From Symbiodinium sp. CCMP2592 (lineage: Eukaryota > Sar > Dinophyceae > Suessiales > Symbiodiniaceae), in NCBI GenBank assembly GCA_905221615.1, contig CAJNDT010004890.1, forward strand, positions 558,001 through 622,000: a DNA stretch of 64,000 bases, in the 5' to 3' direction. Below are positions 63,101 through 63,544 of the stretch, piece by piece. Position 1 is the stretch's first letter, and every line of letters begins with the position of its first letter. The notes below the pieces were generated by a model. The model worked only from the letters and a program-made list of their open reading frames with translations, was not told the origin of the DNA and did no database searches. The position numbers were made by a program, and so were the translations under genes.

Positions 63101-63544
63101 GGGCTCATGGTGGGTCCTCCTGCTCTGTGGCGTGCGCTGGATGACTGCGAATGCTGCGAAGGCATTCGGATGCATTCGGTCTAGACACTCCTGAGCATAT
63201 GAATATGCCAGAGGACGATACATGTACCTCGAGGTACGCTGACGCGAATGATGGAGCGTTGATGCGCGACATTGCCCGTGCCTCGCTGGGCCTCTGCGGC
63301 GCCAGTTACATCCACTTTGACGTGGCCAAGACCAGCTTGGTCATCAAGATCTTGATGTATGTGCAGCCACTGTCGGTGCCGCAGCCGATTGTGGGCGGTG
63401 TGGGCCACAATTTCTTGATGCCGTCTGCTGTGCAACTTGTCAATTTGGTGTAGGCTCTAGTATAAGGAGGATGGTAGAGCCAACACATGTCATGCTGAGT
63501 TGAACAATGCTGCAAAGCCCCACATGAGCCAACAACAGCATAAC
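16102..63544 (-). CDS. RBM25: RBM25-like splicing factor, whole multi-exon gene (5' end incomplete)
   Basis: Assembled from about 37 exons listed separately. RBM25 proteins bind U1 snRNP-associated factors and RNA in the nucleus and regulate 5' splice-site choice; they carry an N-terminal RRM, a long RE/K/E-rich region and a C-terminal PWI domain. Here the exons give, in order, the RRM helix 1 and RNP1 region, the linker motif KAKQTIDSWK, about 300 residues of charged coil, a PRKHK segment before PWI, and a PWI domain with IDWDAVH, EKKLRPWVKKK, FLDEEAEN and WRMLIFE. Between the PWI landmarks the residue spacing equals that of animal RBM25. Junctions are phase-consistent; most donors are GC. 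The RNP2 strand and start codon were not found. The individual exon calls vary in certainty; family identity is firm. Similarity is judged from memory of the family, not from a search. Confidence 0.85.
16590..16700. mobile_element. Family H element
   Basis: TTGGGGCCTTGATAATTAGA...GTAATTATTTGGGCCCCTA. Confidence 0.75.
16854..16875 (-). CDS. RBM25: RBM25-like 22-nt exon: PWI end
   Basis: WRMLIFE, acceptor CCGAG|GTG and donor GAG|GCTCGG. Completes KMWRMLIFE, the invariant end of RBM25 PWI domains; phase 2 in, 0 out. Confidence 0.85.
17465..17580. repeat. Degenerate CCCTAAA tract
   Basis: Runs of CCCTAAAC/ACCCCTAAAC in the last RBM25-like introns. Confidence 0.8.
17665..17750. mobile_element. 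Hairpin element family R
   Basis: GGCCCCCACCCTGTAATAGT...CTATTACAGGGTGGGGGCC; single copy here. Confidence 0.85.
18000..18470. repeat. Long degenerate TTTAGGG region
   Basis: About 470 bases of diverged GGGTTTAGGG/GGGCTTAGGG units with few perfect copies. Confidence 0.75.
18740..19185 (-). CDS. Intron-nested coding-like stretch, two frames joined by a possible 31-nt intron
   Basis: The upper part (19185-19055) reads YGRYGALPQTLVALQGNTFR in one frame; the lower part reads VQLAGRAELVVFGQVVVKRG and HADDLVDISRNENTC in another. Removing GTGTTTC to TTGCTCAG (31 nt, with a pyrimidine tract) at about 19022-19052 joins them. A frameshift would explain it equally well. The end is rich in Cys/His. Family not recognised. 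Confidence 0.35.
19380..19570. repeat. CCCTAAA-like tract with longer period
   Basis: CCCTAAACC/CCTAAAACCAAAGCCCC blocks recur, just downstream of exon 19592-19631. Confidence 0.8.
19592..19631 (-). CDS. RBM25: RBM25-like exon: PWI acidic helix
   Basis: FLDEEAENFTLK flanked by partial codons, acceptor GGAAG|GGT, donor AAGAT|GTCGGG. Aligns with VLDEEAEVFIVKM. Confidence 0.88.
19656..19770. mobile_element. Hairpin element family V
   Basis: AGACCTAAGAGTAACCTAGG at left, with inner GTGCCCTTTTTGGTTTTC / AAGGGAACGTGAACCC shared with the other copies. Confidence 0.65.
20892..20996. mobile_element. Hairpin element family Q
   Basis: TGGGTGGTTGTCAAAATTAT...ATTTTGACAACCACCCA; single copy here. Confidence 0.85.
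21099..21192. mobile_element. Hairpin element family J
   Basis: ACCTGGACCCTAAGGAACCT...AAGGTAGGTTACTTGGGGTT. Confidence 0.85.
21290..21405. mobile_element. Hairpin element family B
   Basis: TACTTGGAGGATCATAGGAC...GTCCCGTGATCCTCCAAGTA. Confidence 0.9.
21725..21819 (-). CDS. Small proline-rich, acidic-tailed open frame
   Basis: 30 residues, containing GIAAPATPPYPPPSWADDEE and then EDEP before TGA. From acceptor TTTAG|AGATGG it is in phase 1 and would continue from either neighbouring RBM25-like exon (22071 or 23047). A related piece with GIAAPETPDVPAG lies at 21905-21960. Confidence 0.4.
21824..21918. repeat. Near-perfect CCCTAAA tract
   Basis: The cleanest telomere-type tract of the window: CCCTAAACCCCTAAA units over about 95 bases, internal to the RBM25-like gene. 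Confidence 0.9.
21905..21962 (-). other. Coding-like repeat fragment (GIAAPETPDVP)
   Basis: Shares the sequence GGCAT(A/T)GCAGCTCCCG with 21765-21810. It is part of the locally duplicated exon cluster; no clean splice sites. Confidence 0.35.
22071..22106 (-). CDS. RBM25: RBM25-like exon: PWI linker (copy A of a duplicated exon)
   Basis: SDKRAETTELH flanked by partial codons, acceptor CCAGAG|ACA and donor CACG|GCTTCC. With this exon, the distance from FILKK to LDEEAE equals that of animal RBM25 and both phases fit. A second copy lies 200 bases upstream at 22258-22325. Confidence 0.65.
22163..22256. mobile_element. Hairpin element family E
   Basis: GATGATAGAAATCCTGCATT...AATGCAGGATTTATATCATC; lies between the two copies of the PWI linker exon. 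Confidence 0.85.
22258..22325 (-). pseudogene. Copy B of the PWI linker exon
   Basis: Reads LARDSDKGAETIMPEL against LARDSDKRAETTELH in copy A; about 32 of 36 core bases match. A family E hairpin (22163-22256) lies between the copies and its end abuts the point where the donor should be. No matching phase-1 donor is visible, so it is probably a broken copy. Confidence 0.5.
23047..23083 (-). CDS. RBM25: RBM25-like exon: PWI helix
   Basis: GMIEFILKKAPG plus one base, acceptor GGTCAG|GGC, donor GGGG|GTCCTC. Aligns with LVDFVCSKVMA. Confidence 0.85.
23505..23975 (-). CDS. Intron-nested open frame, soluble-protein-like
   Basis: 156 residues open from CCTAG|GTA to a TGA stop, inside the intron after FLGNEEQ and in phase with it. 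The residues look like a beta-rich folded protein (IVFFPNISYYSASVCGTVVQ near the start, DDGFLILYGDIESPVSRFLV later). Third-position bases are more A/T-rich than in the RBM25-like exons, so its origin may differ. Family not recognised. Confidence 0.5.
   Translation of the reverse strand, partial: VLLKSDTSIVFFPNISYYSASVCGTVVQVDPISAIGIKLPIGFSRTQFETISEWPDLEYETTKRIGGEDVTWSRDYDYSNGFKVEVSGSTNLISDDGFLILYGDIESPVSRFLVFNAPPDAEATVQLFDHFATCFRPTVIADSIITKLGFSFDQTV
24406..24435 (-). CDS. RBM25: RBM25-like exon: PWI helix
   Basis: Ten codons, VTEFLGNEEQ, acceptor GGGGAG|GTC and donor CAG|GCTATG. Aligns with IIEYIGEEEA. Confidence 0.88.
24723..24840. repeat. (CAGA)n microsatellite
   Basis: About 118 bases of CAGA repeats with few interruptions. 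The open frames here on both strands are products of the repeat. Confidence 0.95.
25750..25797 (-). CDS. RBM25: RBM25-like exon: PWI core
   Basis: 16 codons, GNNIIEKKLRPWVKKK, acceptor CCTGAG|GGC and donor AAG|GCGACT. Contains the diagnostic RPW-[IV]-xKK of PWI domains. Confidence 0.92.
26110..26223. mobile_element. Hairpin element family A
   Basis: TGCTTGGAGGTTCATGGGTA...ACTACGCACGAACCTCAGT. Confidence 0.85.
26636..26756. mobile_element. Hairpin element family A, right end decayed
   Basis: TACTTGGAGGTTCATGGATA at left; CCAGTCATAACTACCCATAG at right. Confidence 0.75.
27012..27446 (-). CDS. Intron-nested open frame, membrane-protein-like, possible alternative last exon
   Basis: 144 residues open from GTAG|GAC to a TGA stop, in an RBM25-like intron and in phase with the upstream exon ending IDWDAVH. 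A hydrophobic stretch around residues 104-122 (SGLVLGLTFPGALACLY) is preceded by a basic segment ERQRKEKQ, suggesting one membrane helix. The antisense strand is also open here for 233 codons, but without an AG start. I do not recognise the family. It could be an alternative last exon that truncates PWI, a poison exon or a captured gene piece. Confidence 0.45.
   Translation of the reverse strand, partial: DIENLWVFLIRWPHWSGAAGIARMVAAEVFPAIDKVHAILAHGLAIFLRSGGMSADSDTSGEERYGLVRRVAELVGWPELMTSRPVAERQRKEKQAITISGLVLGLTFPGALACLYAPQAHVRHDPAAPLNLPATADGPAVVLH
27581..27637 (-). CDS. RBM25: RBM25-like exon: PWI helix 1
   Basis: 19 codons, VPTDKARAFAFDIDWDAVH, acceptor CAACAG|GTA and donor CAC|GTTCCC. Aligns with IPTAKPELFAYPLDWSIVD. 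Confidence 0.9.
27814..27920. mobile_element. Hairpin element family H
   Basis: ATCGGGGCCTTGGTAATTGG...TAATTATTCAGGCCCCTAT. Confidence 0.85.
28008..28108. mobile_element. Hairpin element family J
   Basis: TAACCTACCTTTCTAATTTT...AAAAAGGTAGGTTCTTGAGG. Confidence 0.8.
28355..28385 (-). CDS. RBM25: RBM25-like exon: start of PWI
   Basis: DDEMRRLIQQ after the acceptor CCTGCAG, donor CAG|GCCACG. Equivalent to the EEKRKHIKSLIEK start of the PWI domain. The frame stays open for another 120 bases past the donor. Confidence 0.8.
28464..28582. mobile_element. Hairpin element family P
   Basis: CCCAGAGGGTCCATATGCAC...GTGTATATGGACCCTCTGGG. Confidence 0.85.
28648..28747. mobile_element. Hairpin element family O
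   Basis: GGGAGGATCCAAAAAGTAGA...GATCTACTTTCTAGATCCTC, close to the copy at 12554. Confidence 0.85.
28840..28940. mobile_element. Hairpin element family L
   Basis: GTTGCTGAGTTCATAAGCCT...GTGTATCCACTCAGCTAC. Confidence 0.8.
29335..29377 (-). CDS. RBM25: RBM25-like exon: PRK motif
   Basis: Enters phase 1: QPRKHKPLTRLET, matching VPRKRKLVPLDY at the same distance from the preceding motif. Acceptor CTCAG|GTC. A GA donor (ACGCC|GACC) gives the phase needed by the next exon. Confidence 0.7.
29843..29955. mobile_element. Hairpin element family C
   Basis: Inner arms GTACCTACATACTATATACTTTG and CCAAAGTATATACTATTTGGG; end less conserved. Confidence 0.8.
30121..30236. mobile_element. Hairpin element family A
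   Basis: TTACTTGGAGGTTCATGGGT...ACCCGTGGACCTCCAAGT with second arms GTTGTAAGTGGGGTTACAAG / CACAACCCCACTTGTAGC. Confidence 0.9.
30480..30605. mobile_element. Family C element, diverged
   Basis: Arms CCAAAGGCTCCATGTAGCTA and GGGCACATGGAGCCTTGGGG. Confidence 0.75.
30714..30815. mobile_element. Hairpin element family F
   Basis: GGGGTTTCCGAAAATAAGGG...ATAATTTTCGGAAACCCCC. Confidence 0.85.
30925..31195. repeat. CCCTAAA/AACCCTTAA tract
   Basis: Diverged AACCCTAAAACCC units, ending 30 bases from exon 31223-31259. Confidence 0.8.
31223..31259 (-). CDS. RBM25: RBM25-like exon: pre-PWI acidic segment
   Basis: ALFKEPEDLDAN plus one base, acceptor GGTGAG|GCG and donor AACG|GTGCC. Aligns with VFNKFEDEDSDD before the PWI region. 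Confidence 0.75.
31275..31600. repeat. Tandem GGATTCCTTTCAGG units split by a family B fragment
   Basis: A unit of 60-90 bases starting GGATTCCTTTCAGGCTTCCT and ending GTATCTATAGTTAGGG recurs about five times. A half-length family B element sits at 31405-31470 with CCTTTCAGGYTTCCT on both sides. Confidence 0.8.
31672..31787. mobile_element. Hairpin element family A
   Basis: CTTACTTGGAGGTTCATGGG...CCCTGAACCTCCAAGTAGG. Confidence 0.9.
32192..32446 (-). CDS. Intron-nested open frame
   Basis: 84 codons to a stop in the intron between 34004 and 31259; contains FLSQLSFAAIAGLVKSVEAK and a hydrophilic tail KEQHHEDGLFGQ. It lies in sequence lacking TTTAGGG tracts. No convincing AG|G start; function unknown. 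Confidence 0.3.
   Translation of the reverse strand: MMGQGLGFNSTYHAFICRSVPARFLSQLSFAAIAGLVKSVEAKHDMERAKYTTNTSKYGFDPPKEQHHEDGLFGQDPKIFPKQP
33821..33878. repeat. (GA)n/(GACA)n microsatellite
   Basis: GA dinucleotides grading into GACAGA. Confidence 0.95.
34004..34036 (-). CDS. RBM25: RBM25-like exon
   Basis: 11 codons, DAAAKLLQSVQ, acceptor CGTCAG|GAT and donor CAG|GCAGGT. Confidence 0.65.
34077..34279. mobile_element. Family A element with a repeated left end
   Basis: TACTTGGAGGTTCATGGGTA, a TTTAGGG piece, a second TTCATGGGTAGTTAGAAG, then ATTACCCATGAACCTCCAAC. Confidence 0.8.
35503..35544 (-). CDS. RBM25: RBM25-like coil exon
   Basis: 14 codons, EKEARDKEQKKQQQ, acceptor GGGCAG|GAA and donor CAG|GTCTGG. 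A family B element lies 15 bases upstream in the intron. Confidence 0.8.
35560..35697. mobile_element. Hairpin element family B with long flanking repeat
   Basis: ACTTGGAGGGTCGGGGGACT...AGTCCCCCGACCCTCCAAG, flanked by CAGGAGTTTCT on both sides. Confidence 0.9.
36227..36338. mobile_element. Hairpin element family G
   Basis: Ends CCCAGACCTTCCAAAATCCC / GGGATTTTGGAAGGTCTGGG, inner TTAATTAAGGAATATACC. Flanked by TA/TA. Confidence 0.9.
36795..36902. mobile_element. Hairpin element family C
   Basis: CCCTAAGGGTGCATGTACCC...GTACATGGACCCTTAGGG, flanked by TTC/TTC. Confidence 0.9.
36968..37075. mobile_element. Hairpin element family D
   Basis: Left end CTTGTAGTCTCCATTG, right end CAACGGAGACTATAGG; flanking dinucleotides differ (CA/CT). 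Confidence 0.8.
37208..37296. mobile_element. Hairpin element family J
   Basis: AAGTAACCCACCTTTTTAAG...AAAAAGGTAGGTTCCTTAGG. Confidence 0.85.
37313..37419. mobile_element. Hairpin element family C
   Basis: CCTAAGGGTCCATGTACCCA...TGCATGGACCCTTAGG; flanks are both TTTAG, so the duplication cannot be told from the background tract. Confidence 0.85.
37799..37822 (-). CDS. RBM25: RBM25-like 24-nt microexon
   Basis: EREAKEKE between acceptor GCACAG|GAA and donor GAG|GCGGCG. Confidence 0.7.
38574..38655. mobile_element. Family J element
   Basis: CTAACCTACCTTTTTAAGGC...GAAAGGCAGGCTATTCAGG. Confidence 0.8.
38820..38912. mobile_element. Hairpin element family J
   Basis: CTGGACCCTATAAGGAACCT...AGGCGGGTTACTTGGGGTTA. 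Confidence 0.85.
39011..39058 (-). CDS. RBM25: RBM25-like coil exon
   Basis: 16 codons, EDEKRKKEEADKKERE, donor GAG|GTGCGG. The acceptor AGGAAG|GAG keeps phase 0; a TCAG|GAA acceptor 11 bases upstream would need phase 2. Confidence 0.75.
39120..39197. repeat. (TA)n and (CA)n microsatellite
   Basis: ATATGTATATATATAT followed by ACACACACACAC, in the intron just upstream of exon 39011-39058. Confidence 0.95.
39373..39490. mobile_element. Hairpin element family V
   Basis: AACTAGACCCAAGAGTAGCC...GGGCCTACTCTGAATCCTAG. Confidence 0.7.
39717..39828. mobile_element. Hairpin element family A
   Basis: TACTTCGAGGTTCATGGGTA...GCCCATGGACCTCCAAGTAG. Confidence 0.9.
40374..40473. mobile_element. Hairpin element family D
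   Basis: Ends CCTGTAGTCTCC and GGAGACTAGG; flanked by TA/TA. Confidence 0.85.
40817..40913. mobile_element. Family F element
   Basis: GGGAGTTTCCGAAAATAGGG...CAGTTTCGGAAACTCTC. Confidence 0.8.
41297..41387. mobile_element. Family M element, short
   Basis: ATCCCAAGGGTCCAGGTACG...TTTGGACCTTGGGGAAT. Confidence 0.8.
41427..41501 (-). CDS. RBM25: RBM25-like lysine-rich coil exon
   Basis: 25 codons, EEDM followed by K and E runs and REKQEAEEK, acceptor GAGCCAG|GAG and donor AAG|GCCAGG. Copies of the sequence around the acceptor (CCTGGCTCA) recur at about 41.55 and 41.59 kb. Confidence 0.85.
41641..41762. mobile_element. Hairpin element family A
   Basis: TGCTTGGAGGTTCAGGGGTA...TACCCATGAACCTCCAA. 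Confidence 0.85.
42037..42150. mobile_element. Hairpin element family M
   Basis: CCCCAAGGGTCCAACGAAGT...CCTTTGGACCCTTGGGGC. Confidence 0.85.
42342..42450. mobile_element. Hairpin element family C
   Basis: CCCTAAGGGTCCATGTACTC...GGGTACATGGACCCTTAGGG, flanked by GAA/GAA. Confidence 0.9.
42585..42653 (-). CDS. RBM25: RBM25-like coil exon
   Basis: 23 codons starting DREKDRRREQEKDSADRIA and ending EKEE, acceptor CGGCAG|GAT and donor GAG|GCATCG. Confidence 0.85.
43127..43228. mobile_element. Hairpin element family C
   Basis: CCCTTAGGGTCCATGTTCTC...GGATACATGGACCCTTAGGG, flanked by TAT/TAT. Confidence 0.85.
43780..44205. repeat. Degenerate CGACCGGGACAC satellite
   Basis: About 425 bases of 10-14 base units such as GACCGGGACAC, GACCGAGACAC and CACGACCAAGACAC. 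Overlapping open frames on both strands (VSRSCPGHV-type) are products of the period. Confidence 0.85.
44259..44358. mobile_element. Hairpin element family L
   Basis: AGTTGCTGAGTTCATAAGCC...AAGTGTATCCAGCTACC. Confidence 0.75.
44849..44900 (-). CDS. RBM25: RBM25-like exon
   Basis: RKFGERDLDFRESDVKD, acceptor GCCCAG|GCG, donor GAC|GCAAGG. Enters phase 2, leaves phase 0. Confidence 0.75.
45673..45764. mobile_element. Hairpin element family J
   Basis: CTTAACCCCAGAGGACCCGT...GTAGGTTCTTTGGGGTCCAG. Confidence 0.8.
45892..45999. mobile_element. Hairpin element family C
   Basis: Near-identical to the copy at 42342, including the inner GGCCTTAATGTAGTCCCTAT; flanks do not match. Confidence 0.9.
46329..46358 (-). 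CDS. RBM25: RBM25-like 30-nt exon
   Basis: Enters and leaves in phase 2: PASEPSDRE between acceptor TTTAG|GCC and donor GAGAA|GTGTGG. Its phase links the flanking exons exactly. Confidence 0.6.
47270..47400. repeat. CCCTAAA tract containing a 37-bp direct repeat
   Basis: An AACTTTCAAAACCCAAAACC block followed by CCGAACCCAAAACCC occurs twice in a row. Confidence 0.8.
47458..47501 (-). CDS. RBM25: RBM25-like exon
   Basis: DKRIRNLKQDLRDL plus two bases, acceptor TTGCAG|GAC. Resembles AKRLKEFLEDYDD. The GC donor after TTAGA gives phase 2, which the next two exons need; a longer reading to a GT donor at 47432 is possible. Confidence 0.75.
47608..47746. mobile_element. Family C-like element
   Basis: ACTAAGTCTCCATGTACATA...TACTTGCATGGAGCCTTAGG, with a longer centre. 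Confidence 0.75.
47911..48020. mobile_element. Hairpin element family I
   Basis: TAATGTAGGAACCTGATTAA...TTAATCAGGTTCCTACATTA. Confidence 0.9.
48163..48263. mobile_element. Family H element
   Basis: ATAGGGGCCTAGATAATTAC...GTACTCAGGCCCCTACAT. Confidence 0.8.
48381..48419 (-). CDS. RBM25: RBM25-like exon
   Basis: 13 codons, EYSYRLREFERSE, acceptor CACAG|GAA and donor GAG|GCTCTC. Resembles the YQERLKNWEIRE motif of the RBM25 coil. Confidence 0.8.
48452..48637. mobile_element. Family F element, two-unit form
   Basis: GGGAGTTTCCGAAAATTAGG, a second GTTTCCGAAAATTAGGC at 48535, then CCTATTTTCGGAAACTCTC. Confidence 0.85.
48920..48964 (-). CDS. RBM25: RBM25-like RD-rich exon
   Basis: 15 codons, DRDARVRDRERDIEK, acceptor GTGCAG|GAT and donor AAG|GCGCCG. 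Confidence 0.8.
49528..49587 (-). CDS. RBM25: RBM25-like arginine-rich exon
   Basis: 20 codons, including EREKAVSRHYRASRRERDRL, acceptor GGAAG|GAG and donor TTG|GTTGCT. Confidence 0.8.
49735..49849. mobile_element. Hairpin element family A
   Basis: TACTTGGAGGTGCATGGGTA...TGCCCACGAACCTCCAAGTA. A left-end-only copy lies at 49641-49665. Confidence 0.9.
50305..50400. mobile_element. Hairpin element family U
   Basis: CTCAAAAGGTGGAAGGACGG...CCTTCATCTCACCTTTTGAG. Confidence 0.8.
50430..50486 (-). CDS. RBM25: RBM25-like KR-rich exon
   Basis: 19 codons, GKSEAERKRKRDEEREERK, acceptor CTGCAG|GGA. The donor is unclear; CGCGAG|GAGCG (GA) would end it nine bases earlier. Confidence 0.75.
51102..51161 (-). 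CDS. RBM25: RBM25-like KE-repeat exon
   Basis: 20 codons: a run of six KE-type dipeptides after D, then DRAKTEER. Acceptor CACCAG|GAC; donor AGG|GTCGGC, with AGG|GCGAAG as a shorter alternative. Equivalent to the RE/KE repeat core of RBM25. Confidence 0.8.
51185..51515. repeat. Degenerate AGCACT/AGCAGT tract with a partial family B copy
   Basis: CACTAGCACTAGC units, including AGCAGCAATAGTAATACTGA, the same motif as at 15.53 kb. A decayed family B piece (GGGACTTAGTAAGTCGG) lies at 51238-51345. One plus frame reads RS-like, but this follows from the repeat. Confidence 0.7.
52035..52070 (-). CDS. RBM25: RBM25-like coil exon
   Basis: 12 codons, EKKDKEAAAEKK, acceptor GGACAG|GAG and donor AAG|GCTTCT. 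Confidence 0.75.
52688..52806. mobile_element. Hairpin element family S
   Basis: GGGAAAAGGAGGGACCCTTA...AAGGGTCCCTCCTTTTACCC; single copy here. Confidence 0.85.
53353..53460. mobile_element. Decayed family G element
   Basis: Inner TTAATTAAGGAATATAGCT and rc are intact; outer right arm is changed to AGGGCAATACCCC. Confidence 0.7.
53522..53557 (-). CDS. RBM25: RBM25-like coil exon
   Basis: 12 codons, EEEKAAKEALEK, acceptor CTGGAG|GAG and donor AAG|GCAGCT. It sits between two family G elements and a degenerate tract. Confidence 0.75.
53582..53690. mobile_element. Hairpin element family G
   Basis: CCCAGCGACTCCAATACCCC...GGGATATTGGAGTCTCTGGG, flanked by TT/TT. Lies 25 bases upstream of exon 53522-53557. 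Confidence 0.9.
53759..53861. mobile_element. Hairpin element family L
   Basis: AGTTGCTGAGTTCATAAGCC...GTGTATCCAGTCAGCTACT. Confidence 0.8.
53987..54004 (-). CDS. RBM25: Possible 18-nt RBM25-like microexon
   Basis: Acceptor ATGCAG|GGC, then GRAELL, donor TTG|GCAGCG. In phase with both neighbours but too short to be sure. Confidence 0.3.
54029..54104. mobile_element. Hairpin element family H
   Basis: TGTAGGGGCCTTCAAAGTTA...AGTTATTAAGGCCCCTATA. Confidence 0.8.
54232..54361. mobile_element. Hairpin element family N
   Basis: AGGGCCCAACAAGCACATAA...GTTCCTTTTGGGTCCCT. Confidence 0.8.
54424..54522. mobile_element. Hairpin element family E
   Basis: GATGACAAAAATCCTGCATT...CATGCAGGGTTTATATCATC. Confidence 0.8.
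55003..55082. mobile_element. Diverged family D-like element
   Basis: Core AAAGTAGTTCCTTTTGGGAGTT...CCCCAAAAAGGAACTACTATGG with outer CCCAGAGG-like arms. Confidence 0.6.
55463..55555. mobile_element. Hairpin element family H
   Basis: TATAGGGGCCTTAATAATTC...AGTTATTAAGGCCCCCCA. Confidence 0.8.
55573..55670. mobile_element. Hairpin element family K
   Basis: CCCAAAAGTTGGAAACCCAA...CGGTTTCCAACTTTATGGGG. Confidence 0.85.
55696..55714. repeat. Poly-C run
   Basis: 19 consecutive C. Confidence 0.95.
56201..56309. mobile_element. Hairpin element family G
   Basis: CCCAGAGACTCCAATATCCC...GGGTATTGGAGTCTCTGGG, flanked by GT/GT. Confidence 0.9.
56938..57037. mobile_element. Family N element, internal part lost
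   Basis: AGGGCCCCTTAAAAAGCACA at left, CATTTGGGTCCCTAATTATA at right; ends 26 bases from exon 57063. Confidence 0.75.
57063..57119 (-). CDS. RBM25: RBM25-like exon: start of coiled region
   Basis: 19 codons, AVEKEIEKLLAVKNKDFPE, acceptor CGCCAG|GCC and donor GAG|GCCCTC. Resembles the SREISKFR segment at the start of the RBM25 coil. Confidence 0.75.
57165..57275. mobile_element. Hairpin element family M
   Basis: CCCTCAGGGTCCAAGTACCT...CTTAGGACCCTTGGGGTA. Confidence 0.85.
57283..57341. mobile_element. Internally deleted family D element
   Basis: Only about 59 bases: both ends of D with most of the middle missing. Flanked by TA/TA. Confidence 0.8.
57866..57962. mobile_element. Family H element
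   Basis: Arms GGGCCTAAGTGATTACC and TCTAATGATTAAGGCCCC. Confidence 0.75.
58040..58148. mobile_element. Hairpin element family G
   Basis: CCCAGGGACTCCAAAACCCC...GGGGTTTTGGAGGCTCTGGG, flanked by AA/AA. Confidence 0.9.
58232..58334. mobile_element. Hairpin element family E
   Basis: CGGTTGGTGATATAAATCCT...GGATTTATATCAGCAACCG, flanked by TA/TA; inner TGCATTACCCATAATAAGGA. Confidence 0.85.
59069..59116 (-). CDS. RBM25: RBM25-like exon
   Basis: 16 codons, ELSEEQLTAELRKDSE, acceptor ATGAG|GAG and donor GAG|GCACTG. Helical, phase 0. Confidence 0.65.
59145..59375. repeat. CCCTAAA-like tract
   Basis: CCCTAAACCCCAAACCG and GCCCTAAAGCC units in tandem, including a short duplicated CTGAACCCTAAACCCCAAAC block. 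Confidence 0.8.
59606..59823. mobile_element. Family C element interrupted by a family B fragment
   Basis: The two halves of a C element (GGGTCCATGTACCCAAATAG and GGGTACATGGACCCTTAGGG) are separated by 59661-59780, which is family B up to ACTAAGT but lacks the last CCCCCGACCCTCCAAG. Confidence 0.85.
59848..59877 (-). CDS. RBM25: RBM25-like exon: acidic segment
   Basis: Ten codons, ESAGVAEEEE, acceptor TCGAG|GAG and donor GAA|GTCTTC. An acidic patch occurs at this place in RBM25 (DDEEALDEE). Another frame (ESQKKKK from 59867) is possible. Confidence 0.5.
60486..60586. mobile_element. Hairpin element family H
   Basis: AATATAGGGGCCTTAATGGT...ACTATTAAGGCCCCCATA. Confidence 0.85.
60629..60752. 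mobile_element. Hairpin element family B
   Basis: TACTTGGAGGGGCAGGGGAC...GTCCCCTGCCCCTCCAAGTA, near-perfect arms of about 45 bases. Confidence 0.9.
60808..60828 (-). CDS. RBM25: RBM25-like 21-nt microexon
   Basis: Seven codons, DKDKKDQ, between acceptor GCGCAG|GAC and donor CAG|GCCGCG. It is phase 0 and has the same K/D composition as its neighbours. Small size limits certainty. Confidence 0.6.
60881..61011. mobile_element. Family F element, right end lost
   Basis: GGAGTTTCCGAAAACTAGGG and GAGTTTCCGAAAATTAGTGG but no inverted partner. Confidence 0.7.
61318..61359 (-). CDS. RBM25: RBM25-like exon: charged linker
   Basis: 14 codons, ASRKDELLKKLKEE, acceptor CACAG|GCA and donor GAG|GCTCGG (GC). 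Phase 0 on both sides. Confidence 0.75.
61484..61525 (-). CDS. RBM25: RBM25-like exon: post-RRM linker
   Basis: Acceptor TTGCAG|GAG, then EKAKQTIDSWKVAS, equivalent to KTKAQLDEWKAKK directly after the RRM in RBM25. Joining to the previous exon gives the same residue count as the animal protein. Donor taken as TCG|GCTGCA; GTA|GCC and AAA|GTA are in-phase alternatives. Confidence 0.85.
61539..61650. mobile_element. Hairpin element family T
   Basis: AAGTTCTCTAAATTAGGCTC...CTTCAATCTAGAGAACTAG; ends 14 bases from exon 61525. Confidence 0.7.
61830..61955. repeat. Degenerate hexanucleotide tract
   Basis: CAACGACAAAGACAAGC and CAACAACGACAACCACAACC units in the intron between the RRM exon and the linker exon. 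Confidence 0.7.
62222..62355. repeat. CCCTAAA-like tract
   Basis: AACCCCTAAACCCTAATC units directly downstream of the RRM exon ending at 62373. Confidence 0.8.
62373..62453 (-). CDS. RBM25: RBM25-like exon: end of RRM
   Basis: 27 codons, with VWRALEFLHEKQ and CDKKLLVKCE. This matches the final helix and strand of the RBM25 RRM (RALRLLHDLQ, EKKLLVKVD). Acceptor CCAG|GAG. The donor that keeps alignment with the next exon is GAG|GAGACT, a GA donor. Confidence 0.85.
62927..63027. mobile_element. Hairpin element family D
   Basis: CCTATAGTCTCC...GGAGACTATAGG, flanked by TG/TG. In the intron between RRM exons. Confidence 0.85.
63137..63190 (-). CDS. RBM25: RBM25-like exon: RRM RNP1 strand
   Basis: Acceptor GCTCAG, then 18 codons ending NAFAAFAVIQ, which continues in frame into EPQGVWRALEFL of the next exon, equivalent to AFGFCEYKEP in RBM25. 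The donor side is odd: the exon ends CCAG before CGCACG and the next intron ends CCAG, so the junction sits in a CCAG direct repeat and may be shifted by a base or use GC. Confidence 0.55.
63151..63453 (+). CDS. Plus-strand open frame antisense to the RBM25-like RRM exons
   Basis: 100 codons from ATG to TAG, with G/C-rich third positions through DIARASLGLCGASYIHFDVA and IVGGVGHNFLMPSAVQL. It covers the 300-base intron between the two RRM exons, which has no repeats. Its first 40 bases overlap the RNP1 exon in antisense, so the true start may be the later ATG at 63261. No family recognised. Confidence 0.4.
   Translation: MLRRHSDAFGLDTPEHMNMPEDDTCTSRYADANDGALMRDIARASLGLCGASYIHFDVAKTSLVIKILMYVQPLSVPQPIVGGVGHNFLMPSAVQLVNLV
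63485..63544 (-). CDS. RBM25: RBM25-like exon: RRM helix 1 candidate
   Basis: Acceptor TCTCCAG followed by 20 codons beginning VMLLLAHVGLCSIVQL, then a GT donor. LLAHVGL corresponds to the LLAKCGL segment after RNP2 in RBM25 RRMs. It lies just upstream of the RNP1 candidate exon and the phase fits. The short length and weak conservation make this a moderate call; the RNP2 strand should lie further right. Confidence 0.45.
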
